Notes: generated by a model from the letters alone, not told the origin. Counted from the first letter of the stretch, positions 1 to 7,588 are shown. The stretch is DNA of 16,420 nt from Methanomicrobiales archaeon (GCA_028678555.1 JAJRDF010000004.1:1-16420); one strand, 5' to 3'. A program made the numbers and translations.

Positions 1-2
1 CA

Positions 3-494
3 CTGTGTGATTCCGATATCGAATACCGATACCAGACAGAAACCATCCCCCATTTTTCTGACGTTCTCATCATCTCCTCGTCGTGCCCCTGCGGCTTCCA
101 CTACTGCGATACCCTGCTCCTTTCCGGCGGGGAACCGGCCCGGTGGCAGATCCGGGTGGATTCCGTCCATGATCTCTCCATACGGGTGGTCCGGGGATCC
201 TCGGGGACCATCGAGATTCCGGAGTTCGGGGTGCGGATTGATCCCGGCCCCGCGTGCGAGGCCTTTGTCTCCAACGTGGAAGGGATCCTCCTCCGGGTCA
301 TCCAGGTGGTGGAGCAGATCCTCCCCGGCCTCCAGGGGACCGAGGGGGAGAATGCCGTGGCGCTCCTGGAGAAGATCGGCGATGTCCGGGAAGGGATGCT
401 CCCTGTCACCCTGATCATCGAGGATCCCTGCGGCAACTCGGCCATCGTCTCGGACAAGGCCGAGAAGATCCCGCTCCCGCCAGCCGGTGCCTGA
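3..494 (+). CDS. ZPR1-family zinc-finger protein, 5' end cut by window
   Basis: This is the C-terminal 163 residues of an archaeal ZPR1-type protein. The reading frame is open from the first bases of the window, so the true start lies upstream. The visible part begins with Leu-Cys, probably the last ligand of the first Cys pair. It continues with the ZPR1-typical stretch DIEYRYQTETIPHFSDVLI, then the second metal site CPCGFHYCDT, then the alpha/beta region containing GTIEIPEFGVRIDPGP and a helix-rich end with ENAVALLEKIGDVREGM. Archaeal ZPR1 proteins are single-domain, roughly 180-200 residues, so perhaps 25-30 residues are missing. Eukaryotic ZPR1 binds eEF1A and acts as its folding chaperone; the archaeal role is not settled. 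An ATG at 156 would remove the zinc site and is unlikely to be the start. The gene converges on purM with a 14-nt gap. Confidence 0.85.
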   Translation: MCDSDIEYRYQTETIPHFSDVLIISSSCPCGFHYCDTLLLSGGEPARWQIRVDSVHDLSIRVVRGSSGTIEIPEFGVRIDPGPACEAFVSNVEGILLRVIQVVEQILPGLQGTEGENAVALLEKIGDVREGMLPVTLIIEDPCGNSAIVSDKAEKIPLPPAGA

Positions 495-508
495 GAAAAG
501 GACGGTTC

Positions 509-1501
509 CTACCGGATCTCCAGGCCCTTCACCCGGACCCCGGATCCGCCGACAATCTCGCCGACGACGGCAGCCCCCGGGACCCGCCCGAGCACCGTCT
601 TCACCGAGGTCTCCGGGACCACGTACGCATAGCCCATCCCCATGTTGAAGGTCCGGTACATCTCCAGCGGGTCCACGTCCCCTTTCCCCTGGAGCCAGGA
701 GAAGATGGGGGGGACCGGCAGGGGCCGGGTGAAGGAAAACCCGTGCGGTGTCAGGCGGGTGAAGTTGAGGAGCCCTCCCCCGGTCACGTGGCACATGCCG
801 TGGACCTCGGTGGACCGGCAGACCTCCAGCGCCTCACGGTAGATCCGTGTGGGCACGAGCATCTCCTCCCCTGCCGTCCTGCCGCCGGGGAGCCGTTCAT
901 CGTACGAGGCATGGGACTCCACGATCCGGCGGGCCAGGGAGAGGCCGTTACTGTGGATCCCGCTGGAAGGAACGCCGATGATCCGGTCGCCGGGGACAAT
1001 CTTCTCCCCGGTGACCACCCGGGCCTTCTCCTGGACCCCCAGGCAGGTGCCGGCCAGGTCCAGGCCGTGGACCAGGTCCCGGAGCTGGGCCGTCTCCCCG
1101 CCCACGATATCCACGTTGGCCTGGCGTGCCCCCTCGTTGAGTCCCTCCCCGATCTGCCGCATCGTCTCGACGGAGATGCGTTCCGCGGCGATATAATCCA
1201 CGAAAGCCACCGGCTCCACGTTCATGACCAGGAGGTCGTTCACGTTCATGGCGATACAGTCGATCCCCACGGTCCGCCAGTTCTTCAGTTGGTCGGCGAC
1301 CAGCATCTTCGTGCCCACGCCGTCGGTGGTGAGGGCGAGGACGTGGTCCCCGAACTCCATGAGGCCTGCATAGTGCCCCACGCTGCCGGCCATGCGGATG
1401 TCCCCCTTCCGCCGGTAGGTGATCTTCCCCACGAGAGCCCGGATCGCCTCCCGGGCGAGATCGATGTCCACACCGGACGCCCGGTAGGTCTCCTTACCCA
1501 T
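509..1501 (-). CDS. purM: Phosphoribosylformylglycinamidine cyclo-ligase (AIR synthetase)
   Basis: This enzyme catalyses the ATP-dependent closure of formylglycinamidine ribonucleotide to aminoimidazole ribonucleotide, in the cytosolic purine pathway. The 330 residues match the usual family length. Visible motifs are TTDGVGTK (58-65, normally STDGVGTK), the NDL loop (88-90), GGETAQ (134-139), SSGIHSNG (179-186), HVTGGGL (238-244) and NMGMG (286-290), all in PurM order. The ATG at 1501 is preceded on the minus strand by GGAGG about 6 nt upstream. The start lies inside the 3' end of lysC with an 8-nt overlap, so the two genes are probably co-transcribed and translationally coupled. The 3' end faces the ZPR1 gene, and no clear terminator is visible in the 14-nt gap. 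Confidence 0.96.
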   Translation of the reverse strand: MGKETYRASGVDIDLAREAIRALVGKITYRRKGDIRMAGSVGHYAGLMEFGDHVLALTTDGVGTKMLVADQLKNWRTVGIDCIAMNVNDLLVMNVEPVAFVDYIAAERISVETMRQIGEGLNEGARQANVDIVGGETAQLRDLVHGLDLAGTCLGVQEKARVVTGEKIVPGDRIIGVPSSGIHSNGLSLARRIVESHASYDERLPGGRTAGEEMLVPTRIYREALEVCRSTEVHGMCHVTGGGLLNFTRLTPHGFSFTRPLPVPPIFSWLQGKGDVDPLEMYRTFNMGMGYAYVVPETSVKTVLGRVPGAAVVGEIVGGSGVRVKGLEIR

Positions 1502-2894
1502 CCGGTTCCTCCGAGAGCCGGAACTCGTCGTGGAGGACCCGGACGGCCTTCGGCCCGTCGCTCTCCTTCACCACGAAGGAGACGTTCACCTCCGAGGACC
1601 CCTGGGAGATCATGATCACGTTGATGCCGGCGAGGCCCATCGCCGTGAAAATCCTGCCGGAGATCCCCGGCGTCCCTGCCATCCCGGCACCCACCACCGC
1701 GACGGCGGCCACGTCCGGGTTGGACGTCACCTCCCGGACGATCCCCTGTTTCACCATGTCGGAGAGGGCGGCCACGGCGAGATCCAGCTGGGTTGCGTCC
1801 ACCAGGAGGGAGATGTTGGCCTCCGAGGACCCCTGGGAGATCATCATGATGTTGATCTCCTTCTCTGCGAGGGCGGTGAAGATCATCCGTGCGACGCCGG
1901 GCCTCCCGATCATCTGTGCGCCCGTGATGGTGACGAGCGCCACCCCCGTGAAGTGGGTGAGGGCTTTCACCACCCGCCGATCCCTCTTCGATTCCCTGAC
2001 GATGCAGGTGCCGGGATGGGAGGGGTTGAAGGAGTTCTTGACCCGGATGGGTGTGTTCTTCCTCATCGCCGGCTCGATGGAACGGGGGTGCATCACCCTG
2101 GCCCCGAAGTAGGAGAGCTCCATGGCTTCCAGGTACGAGACCGAGGGCAGCACCCGGGCGTCCCGGATCAGCCGGGGATCCGTGGTCATGATCCCGTCCA
2201 CGTCCGTCCAGATCCAGACCTCGTCGGCACCGATGGCGGTTCCGATGACCGTTGCCGAGTAATCGGACCCGCTGCGGCCCAGGGTGGTCACCACCCCCTG
2301 GGGGGTGCAGCCCATGTAGCCCATGATCACCGGCACCGAGTCCGGGAGGAGGGGGAGGATGCGGCTCCGGATCTTCGCATCGCTCTCGGGGAGGACGATG
2401 GCGTCCCCGTGCTGCCCGGTGGTGACGAGGCCTGCCTCGCACCCGTCCAGCACCAGTGAGGGGATCCCCTTCTGGCGCAGCGCCGCCCGGACGACCGGTG
2501 CCGAGAGCCGCTCGCCGAAGGAGATGATGTAATCCTTTGAGCGTGGCGAGAGCTCCCTCAGGATGTGGAGGCCGAAGAGCATGGCCTGGAGATCGGCCAG
2601 GCGTGCATCCAGGATCCTCCCCACCTCGTCCACATAATCCGGGGCGACCGTCTCGAGAGCTGCCCGGTGCCTGGTCCGCAGATTCTCGATGAACTCCTCG
2701 ATGGCCGGCTTCTCCTTCGCACGGACGGATTCCGTGGCCATATCGATCAGCTGGCCCGTGACACCGGACAGGGCTGAGGTAACCACCGCGAGTTCATGCC
2801 CCTGCGCATGGAAAGGTTCCAGGATCTCCACCACCCGCCGGATCCGCGGGCCATCACCGACAGAGGTGCCACCGAATTTCATGAGAAGCCGCAT
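1494..2894 (-). CDS. lysC: Aspartate kinase with two C-terminal ACT domains
   Basis: Aspartate kinase phosphorylates L-aspartate, the first step toward lysine, threonine, methionine and isoleucine. The 466-residue product starts with the ATP/aspartate motif KFGGTSV (6-12). It carries GRSGSDYSAT (206-215; the family usually has GRGGSD) and WTDVDGIMTTDPR in the kinase domain. Two ACT regulatory domains follow at roughly 318-385 and 397-460, each holding the effector-site signature SQGSSEANIS or SQGSSEVNVS, so allosteric feedback by an amino-acid end product is likely. There is no homoserine dehydrogenase domain. The ATG at 2894 has a good GGTGAGGG ribosome site just upstream. The gene is divergent from tfrA across 61 bp and overlaps purM by 8 nt. 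A 25-nt stretch of DNA is identical between the two ACT repeats (1589-1613 and 1820-1844). Confidence 0.95.
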   Translation of the reverse strand: MRLLMKFGGTSVGDGPRIRRVVEILEPFHAQGHELAVVTSALSGVTGQLIDMATESVRAKEKPAIEEFIENLRTRHRAALETVAPDYVDEVGRILDARLADLQAMLFGLHILRELSPRSKDYIISFGERLSAPVVRAALRQKGIPSLVLDGCEAGLVTTGQHGDAIVLPESDAKIRSRILPLLPDSVPVIMGYMGCTPQGVVTTLGRSGSDYSATVIGTAIGADEVWIWTDVDGIMTTDPRLIRDARVLPSVSYLEAMELSYFGARVMHPRSIEPAMRKNTPIRVKNSFNPSHPGTCIVRESKRDRRVVKALTHFTGVALVTITGAQMIGRPGVARMIFTALAEKEINIMMISQGSSEANISLLVDATQLDLAVAALSDMVKQGIVREVTSNPDVAAVAVVGAGMAGTPGISGRIFTAMGLAGINVIMISQGSSEVNVSFVVKESDGPKAVRVLHDEFRLSEEPDG

Positions 2895-2920
2895 GCTCCC
2901 TCACCCATCGCCTGACAGTT

Positions 2921-2929
2921 CTTTTATCT
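2921..2929 (+). promoter_or_regulatory. Candidate TATA box of tfrA
   Basis: CTTTTATCT lies about 31 nt before the tfrA ATG at 2956. Archaeal transcription starts about 25 nt downstream of the box centre, so the transcript would begin within a few bases of the start codon. No GGAG or GGTG ribosome site is visible before that ATG, which fits a leaderless messenger. Confidence 0.5.
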
Positions 2930-2943
2930 CACTATACCACCCA

Positions 2944-2955
2944 GATTATAATAAG
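2944..2955 (-). promoter_or_regulatory. Candidate TATA region of lysC-purM
   Basis: On the minus strand this reads CTTATTATAATC, an AT-rich island in a GC-rich genome, about 55 nt before the lysC ATG. That distance would give a leader of roughly 30 nt, which fits the clear GGTGAGGG ribosome site of lysC. It overlaps the last bases before the divergent tfrA start, so the two promoters are interleaved. Confidence 0.4.
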
Positions 2956-4584
2956 ATGCGTGCAGACGTCGCGCACGAGGCCCATGTCCTCGTCATCGGG
3001 AGCGGCGGCGCCGGGGTGCGGGCGGCCCTCGAGGCCGTCCGGTACGGGGACGTGCTGCTTGTCTCCAAGTCGGTGGCCGGGAAGGGGGGCTGCACCCCCA
3101 TGGCCGAGGGGGGCTACAATGCAGCCCTCCGGGAGGCCGATTCCTGCGTCGGCCACCTGGAGGATACGCTGAAGGGCGGGGCGTATCTGAACGACCTGGA
3201 ACTGGTCCAGGTGCTGGTGAACGAGGCACCGGACCGCCTGCAGGACCTGGTCCGGTGGGGGGCGGTCTTTGACGTCACCGAGACCTGCCAGGTGGCCCAG
3301 CGCTCCTTCGGCGGCCAGCGGTTCCCCCGCACCTGTTACGCCGGGGACCGGACCGGCCACGAGATGATGATGACGCTCCTCGAGCAGCTCCGGGCCAGCG
3401 ACGTGGAGGTGCTCCAGGAGGTGACGGTCACAGACCTGCTGACCCGGGAGGGTGCCGTCGTGGGTGCCGCGGTCCTGGACCGGACCGGGAGACTGGAGGT
3501 GATCCAGGCCGACTCCACCATCCTGGCCACCGGCGGAGGGAGCCGGGTCTACGATGTCTCCACGAACTCGGCCACCGGGACCGGTGACGGCTACTCGCTG
3601 GGGTACGGGGCGGGGGCCGAGCTGATCGACATGGAGATGGTGCAGTTCCACCCCACCGGGGCGGTCTACCCCTACGATGCCCGGGGCCGGCTGGTCACCG
3701 AGGCGGTGAGGGGGGAGGGGGGGATCCTCCGGAATGCGAAGGGCGAGCGGTTCATGTCCCGGTACGATCCCGAGCGGATGGAGCTCTCCACCCGGGACGT
3801 GGTGGCCCGGGCCATCGCCAGGGAGATCCAGGAGGGGCGGGGCACGCCCCGGGGCGGCGTGTACCTGGACGTGACGCACCTCCCCGCGAAGCAGATCGAA
3901 GAGCGGCTCCCCGTGATGCTGGAACAGTTCCTGGCCTTCGGCGTGGACATCCGGAAGGAACCCATGGAGGTCTCCCCCACCGCCCACCACTTCATGGGTG
4001 GTCTCCGGATCACCCCCTCCTGCCAGACCACGGTCCGCTGCCTCTTCGCCTGCGGTGAGGTGGCAGGCGGGGTCCACGGGGCCAACCGGCTGGGGGGGAA
4101 CTCCCTGGCAGAGACCCAGGTCTTCGGGAAGAGGGCGGGGGAGGCTGCGGGTCGGGCCCCGTCCCGGGGCCAGCACCCCGAGCAGCGGCAGCTGGACCTG
4201 ATCGAGCGCCGGCTGGAGGGCCTCCTCTCCGGCATGGTGAACCCGGTCTCGGTGGAGCGGAAGGTGCAGCTGGCCATGTGGAAGGGGGCCGGTGTCTTCC
4301 GGACCGGCCCTGAGCTCACCCAGACGCTCACGGAAGTGGAGAAACTTGGCCGGAAGAAGCTCCATGCCGCGTCGAAGCTGAACCTGGCGGAGTGCATGAC
4401 CGTGCACCACCTCTGCACCACTGCCATGCTGGTCCTGAAGTCGGCGCTCCTGCGTCCCGAGTCCCGGGGGGCACACGTCCGGACCGACCTCACCCAGGCC
4501 CACGACGCGGCCAATTCACCCTATGGCCACACCTATCTCTCTCAGCACCGGTCCGGGATCGAAATGAAGGGGGGGAAACCGTGA
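2956..4584 (+). CDS. tfrA: Thiol:fumarate reductase subunit A (FAD subunit)
   Basis: TfrA is the flavoprotein of the methanogen enzyme that reduces fumarate to succinate while oxidising coenzyme M and coenzyme B thiols to the heterodisulfide. The 542-residue product belongs to the succinate dehydrogenase/fumarate reductase flavoprotein family. Visible are the FAD dinucleotide motif GSGGAG (15-20), the active-site FHPTG (231-235), the catalytic loop RGEGGILRN (from 252), HHFMGG, and GANRLGGNSLAE near the flavin. The stretch GKGGCTPMAEGGYNAA lacks the histidine that carries covalent FAD in bacterial FrdA/SdhA. This agrees with the non-covalent FAD I recall for the Methanothermobacter enzyme. 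The frame is open further upstream, but the family N-terminus fits ATG 2956. The gene overlaps tfrB by 3 bases (GTGA). Confidence 0.94.
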   Translation: MRADVAHEAHVLVIGSGGAGVRAALEAVRYGDVLLVSKSVAGKGGCTPMAEGGYNAALREADSCVGHLEDTLKGGAYLNDLELVQVLVNEAPDRLQDLVRWGAVFDVTETCQVAQRSFGGQRFPRTCYAGDRTGHEMMMTLLEQLRASDVEVLQEVTVTDLLTREGAVVGAAVLDRTGRLEVIQADSTILATGGGSRVYDVSTNSATGTGDGYSLGYGAGAELIDMEMVQFHPTGAVYPYDARGRLVTEAVRGEGGILRNAKGERFMSRYDPERMELSTRDVVARAIAREIQEGRGTPRGGVYLDVTHLPAKQIEERLPVMLEQFLAFGVDIRKEPMEVSPTAHHFMGGLRITPSCQTTVRCLFACGEVAGGVHGANRLGGNSLAETQVFGKRAGEAAGRAPSRGQHPEQRQLDLIERRLEGLLSGMVNPVSVERKVQLAMWKGAGVFRTGPELTQTLTEVEKLGRKKLHAASKLNLAECMTVHHLCTTAMLVLKSALLRPESRGAHVRTDLTQAHDAANSPYGHTYLSQHRSGIEMKGGKP

Positions 4585-6032
4585 AGGAGATGGGGGTGCG
4601 GGTCTTCCGCTTGAACCCGGCCAGGGAGAAGGAGGGGAAGTTCCGCACCTACCACGTGGAGGTGCAGGAAGGGGCCCGGGTGCTCCACGTCCTCCACGCG
4701 ATCCATGCCGAGGATCCCACCCTCTCCTACCGGTACTGCTGCGGCACCGGCCAGTGCGGCTCATGTGCCGTCCGTGTGGATGGCGAGCCGAAGCTGGCCT
4801 GCATGACCGAGGCCCGGGACGGGATGACCGTGGAGCCGCTGAACCTTCCGGTCCGGAAGGATCTGGTGGTGGAGATGGAGCCGGCGCTCGCACAGATCGC
4901 TCCGCTGCTCCCGAAAGGCCAGGCGGAGTGCCCGGCTCAGGAGCAGATCGCGGCGATCAAGCCACTGCGGGACTGTATCGAGTGCCTGGCCTGTGTATCT
5001 GTCTGCCCGGCCATGGAAGTGGCGGAGTTCGCCGGCCCCACTGCCATGCGGCAGGGGATGCGTCTCGCCCTGGACCCCCGTGACTCCGGTGGCCGGATCC
5101 CGGAGGCGATCCGGGCCGGCCTCTTCACCTGCACCACGTGCCAGGCCTGCTGGAAGGTCTGCCCGAAGGATATCCAGATCCCGGGGAAGGCAATCGAGAA
5201 GCTCCGTGCGCTGGCCAACCGGGAGGGGCTCACCCTCCCCAGGCACCTGGAGATCGTCCAGCTGGTGAAGGAGACCGGCCGGACGGTCCCCCGGACTGAG
5301 ACATCCTTCCTTGAGCAGGTGGACGAGGTGATCGAACCGGCGGGGCCCGTGAAGGCCACCGTCGGGTTCTTCGTGGGGTGCATGTACAACCTGCGCCTCC
5401 CGAAGACGGCCCTGGATGCCATCGAGGTGCTGAAGAGAAACGGCGTCCGGGTCATCATCCCCCACGAGCAGGTCTGCTGCGGATCACCCCTGATCCGCAC
5501 CGGCCAGCTGGAGTACCTGCCCACGCTCCAGGGGAAAAACATCGAGTGTTTCACCTCCCGCGGGATCGATACGGTCATGACGATGTGCGCCGGATGCGGC
5601 TCCACCCTGAAGAACGATTACCGCACCCCTTTCACCGTGAAGGACGTGAACGAGATCCTCACCGAGATCGGGATCGAACCACCGGCCCGGCTCCCCCTCA
5701 CTGTCACCTACCACGACCCCTGTCACCTGCTCCGGGGCCAGGGGATCCGGGACCAGCCCCGGGCCCTGATCCGGCGGGTGGCGGATCTGAAAGAGATGGC
5801 CGTTGTGAAATGCTGCGGGGCCGGCGGGGGGACCCGGTCCGGTGCCCCGGACGTCTCCAGGGCGCTGGCACTCAAGCGGGACGAAGAGATAGAAAAGACC
5901 GGCGCAGACTGCGTCATCTCCAGCTGCCCCTTCTGTGAGTTCCATATCGGTACCTTCTCGGAGACGCCGGTGAAGAACGTCACCACGCTGCTTCTCGAAG
6001 GGTACCGGAAAAAGGACGAAGGGAAGGCGTGA
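4581..6032 (+). CDS. tfrB: Thiol:fumarate reductase subunit B (Fe-S and CCG subunit)
   Basis: TfrB carries electrons from the CoM-SH/CoB-SH site to the flavin of TfrA. The 483-residue protein shows a [2Fe-2S] ferredoxin domain (C53/C54, C59, C62, C74), then two [4Fe-4S] clusters (C132, C135, C138, C142 and C184, C187, C190, C194), then two CCG domains like those of heterodisulfide reductase HdrB (C267, CC299-300, C336, C339 and C381, CC411-412, C449, C452). This is the full expected fusion of a FrdB half and an HdrB half, and its length is close to that known for Methanothermobacter. GTG 4581 is chosen because it overlaps the tfrA stop and follows a G-run at 4569-4575. ATG 4590 is an alternative. 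No membrane anchor subunit follows, as expected for a soluble enzyme. Confidence 0.95.
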   Translation: MKEMGVRVFRLNPAREKEGKFRTYHVEVQEGARVLHVLHAIHAEDPTLSYRYCCGTGQCGSCAVRVDGEPKLACMTEARDGMTVEPLNLPVRKDLVVEMEPALAQIAPLLPKGQAECPAQEQIAAIKPLRDCIECLACVSVCPAMEVAEFAGPTAMRQGMRLALDPRDSGGRIPEAIRAGLFTCTTCQACWKVCPKDIQIPGKAIEKLRALANREGLTLPRHLEIVQLVKETGRTVPRTETSFLEQVDEVIEPAGPVKATVGFFVGCMYNLRLPKTALDAIEVLKRNGVRVIIPHEQVCCGSPLIRTGQLEYLPTLQGKNIECFTSRGIDTVMTMCAGCGSTLKNDYRTPFTVKDVNEILTEIGIEPPARLPLTVTYHDPCHLLRGQGIRDQPRALIRRVADLKEMAVVKCCGAGGGTRSGAPDVSRALALKRDEEIEKTGADCVISSCPFCEFHIGTFSETPVKNVTTLLLEGYRKKDEGKA

Positions 6033-6056
6033 GGCCGCTCTCCCCCCGTATTACAC

Positions 6057-6074
6057 CGTATCTTATACGTTTTT
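6057..6074 (+). terminator. Hairpin plus T-tract after tfrB
   Basis: CGTAT, a CTT loop and ATACG form a 5-bp stem directly followed by five T residues, 25 nt after the tfrB stop. Archaeal termination depends mainly on T-tracts, and the TTTTT at 6070-6074 is the only clear one in this gap. Confidence 0.5.
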
Positions 6075-6086
6075 CAGAACGGATGA

Positions 6087-6136
6087 GACAGGGAGGGGGC
6101 TCTGCCCCCCTCCCGTCGCCCTCCCCTGATGAGGAT
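6087..6136 (-). repeat. Module B intergenic palindrome, copy 1
   Basis: On the minus strand the order is ATCCTCATC, then four G-tracts (GGGG-A-GGG-CGAC-GGG-A-GGGGGG), a short loop, and CCCCCTCCC. On the plus strand GGGAGGGGGC (6091-6100) pairs with GCCCCCCTCCC (6104-6114) with one bulged C. The flanking ATCCTC and the arrangement are shared with copies at 6258, 9497 and 14691. The plus strand also starts GATGAGAC, like module A. Confidence 0.75.
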
Positions 6137-6257
6137 AAGGCTGAGCCGTGGGGTATGGGATATCTCCAAACACGGTTGAGGGGATTGGGGCGAATTCCGG
6201 CGTGGGATCGGGCGTCCGTCAGTTACCGCTAGCTGCCGAAAAGTGACGGAAGAGGCT

Positions 6258-6304
6258 ATCCTCAGGCGGGTGGGACCGGGAGGGGGGTCTGCCCCCCTCC
6301 CGTC
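6258..6304 (+). repeat. Module B intergenic palindrome, copy 2
   Basis: The copy starts ATCCTCAGGC and has G-tracts at 6268-6270, 6272-6274, 6278-6280 and 6282-6287, with loops of 1, 3 and 1 nt. A perfect 11-bp stem follows: CGGGAGGGGGG (6277-6287) pairs with CCCCCCTCCCG (6292-6302) around a TCTG loop. It lies just after the 3' end of the glutaredoxin-flavoprotein gene. Confidence 0.8.
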
Positions 6305-6334
6305 ATGTGGTAAAGATGAATGAAAATATGCCGG

Positions 6335-7513
6335 TCAGGCAGGGGGGGCCGCTCCCGTCGCTCCCTCTTTCACCAGCCACTCGTAGACCTCCAGCGCCGC
6401 CTTGGCCCCCTCGCCGGCGGCGATGATGATCTGCTTCCCCTTCACCGACGTGACATCGCCGGCCGCGAAGATGCCGGGAACGTTCGTGTGACAGTTCACA
6501 TCGATGATGACCTCCTTCTCCTGGTTCAGGGTGACAAGATCGTCCAGGAAGCCGGTGTTGGGGAGCCAGCCGATCTCGGCGAAGAGCCCGTCCAGTGCAA
6601 GCTCCCGCTCCTCGCCGGTCTTCCGGTCTTTGATCGCGATCCCCGTCAGGAACTTCTCGCCGATGAGCCGGGAGACCTCGACGTTTGTGAAGGTGACAAT
6701 GTTCTCCTTCTTCCGGTAGATCTCCAGGTACGCGTCATCGCACCGGAGGGTGGACCGGACGATCAGGTACACGGTCTGTGCGATCCCGCTCATCTCTATG
6801 GCCGTCTGCAGGGCGGAGTTGCCCCCGCCCACGACGGCGACCGTCTTCCCGCGGAAGAGGGGGCCGTCGCAGGTGGAGCAGATGGAGAGGCCCCGGCCGA
6901 TGAACTTTTCCTCGTCCGCGACGCCGAGCGAACGGGGGTGCTTCCCCGTGGCGATGATCACGCTCCGGGCGGAGAAGGACCGCTCGGTCGCGGTCTTCAC
7001 CACAAAGAGGCCGTCCGCCATCCCGAGGGAGAGGACCCCATCCAGCTCCAGCTGGATCTGGAGTTCCCGCACCTGCTCCTCGAACCTCTTCATGAGATCA
7101 TCGCCCTTCACCATCCGGAACCCCATGTAGTTCTCGATGGCCCAGGACTCCAGGGCCTGGCCACCGATATTCTGGGCAATCACCAGGGTGGAGAGCCCCT
7201 TCCGGGCGGTATACACGGCTGCCGTGAGACCGGCGGGGCCTGCCCCAAGGATCATCACGTCAGCGACAGGCCCCCTCTTCGGGGCACCGAAGAGCTCGTT
7301 CAGCCGCTGCGCGTCAAAGCCCACGATCACCTCGCCGTCCACAACAGTGACCGGAACCCCCAGCTGCCCCGAGATCCGGACCACCTCCTCCGCCGCCTTC
7401 CGGTCCTCGGCCACATTGATGTCCCGGTACGGGATCCCTTTCCGGTCGAAAAACGCCTTCACCATGCGGCAGTACGGGCACTGGGGGGTCGAGTAGATCG
7501 TGACGGACGGCAT
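6335..7513 (-). CDS. Glutaredoxin domain fused to AhpF/thioredoxin-reductase-like flavoprotein
   Basis: The 392-residue protein joins an N-terminal glutaredoxin-like domain (1-75, redox CPYC at 12-15, VPVTVVDG with the cis-Pro) to an FAD disulfide reductase. The second part has FAD motif GAGPAG (90-95), redox pair CSTC (212-215), a second nucleotide fold GGGNSA (229-234), and an AhpF-like end with LPNT, TNVPGIFAAGD and KQIIIAAGEGAKAAL. The HRRxxxR signature for NADPH in thioredoxin reductase is absent; the region reads LIVRSTLRCDD, so the electron donor is open (NADH, F420H2 or other). It probably passes electrons from its CSTC pair to its own CPYC domain and then to disulfide or peroxide targets. 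ATG 7513 is preferred over a TTG nine bases upstream. The gene is divergent from AOR. Confidence 0.85.
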   Translation of the reverse strand: MPSVTIYSTPQCPYCRMVKAFFDRKGIPYRDINVAEDRKAAEEVVRISGQLGVPVTVVDGEVIVGFDAQRLNELFGAPKRGPVADVMILGAGPAGLTAAVYTARKGLSTLVIAQNIGGQALESWAIENYMGFRMVKGDDLMKRFEEQVRELQIQLELDGVLSLGMADGLFVVKTATERSFSARSVIIATGKHPRSLGVADEEKFIGRGLSICSTCDGPLFRGKTVAVVGGGNSALQTAIEMSGIAQTVYLIVRSTLRCDDAYLEIYRKKENIVTFTNVEVSRLIGEKFLTGIAIKDRKTGEERELALDGLFAEIGWLPNTGFLDDLVTLNQEKEVIIDVNCHTNVPGIFAAGDVTSVKGKQIIIAAGEGAKAALEVYEWLVKEGATGAAPPA

Positions 7514-7537
7514 CTGCCTCAACTCTCCATCCGCCCT

Positions 7538-7545
7538 CTATAAAG
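7538..7545 (-). promoter_or_regulatory. Candidate TATA box of the Grx-flavoprotein gene
   Basis: On the minus strand CTTTATAG lies about 28 nt before ATG 7513. The predicted transcription start is near the start codon, so the leader would be very short or absent. The divergent AOR box lies about 40 bp away. Confidence 0.5.
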
Positions 7546-7578
7546 GGATATCGCACCGGAAACTGCGAGACAGGGATA

Positions 7579-7588
7579 CCTTTATTCA
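7579..7588 (+). promoter_or_regulatory. Candidate TATA box of the AOR gene
   Basis: CCTTTATTCA is centred about 30 nt before ATG 7614. No convincing ribosome site precedes this ATG, so a leaderless transcript is likely. Confidence 0.5.

Larger units (their letters stand above)
6033..6334. other. Convergent intergenic region tfrB / grx-ahpF-like
   Basis: This 302-bp gap holds the tfrB terminator and two copies of the module B palindrome in opposite orientations (6087-6136 minus, 6258-6304 plus). About 120 bp between them contain no gene-like frame with a ribosome site and no recognised RNA gene. Confidence 0.7.

Noticed and set aside
254..1615. A 453-codon open frame covering ZPR1 and purM
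   Set aside because: It is a shadow frame across two well-supported genes and has no recognisable domain.
2689..2955. Upstream extension of tfrA
   Set aside because: It would run through the lysC start on the other strand and add about 89 residues not found in the family. The FAD motif sits correctly from ATG 2956.
2932..4503. A 523-codon open frame antisense to tfrA
   Set aside because: It is a GC-driven shadow. The composition is Gly/Pro/His/Arg-rich without motifs, and the sense strand encodes a complete flavoprotein.
4392..4580. Upstream extension of tfrB into tfrA
   Set aside because: It overlaps coding sequence of tfrA in another frame. GTG 4581 gives the family length and the usual coupled overlap.
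6087..6304. CRISPR-like reading of the two GC repeats
   Set aside because: There are only two units, inverted relative to each other, with a 121-nt gap and no cas gene. They fit a dispersed palindrome instead.
6320..7543. A 407-codon open frame antisense to the Grx-flavoprotein gene
   Set aside because: It has low-complexity composition and no family motif, and the opposite strand has two redox motifs and two FAD/nucleotide folds.
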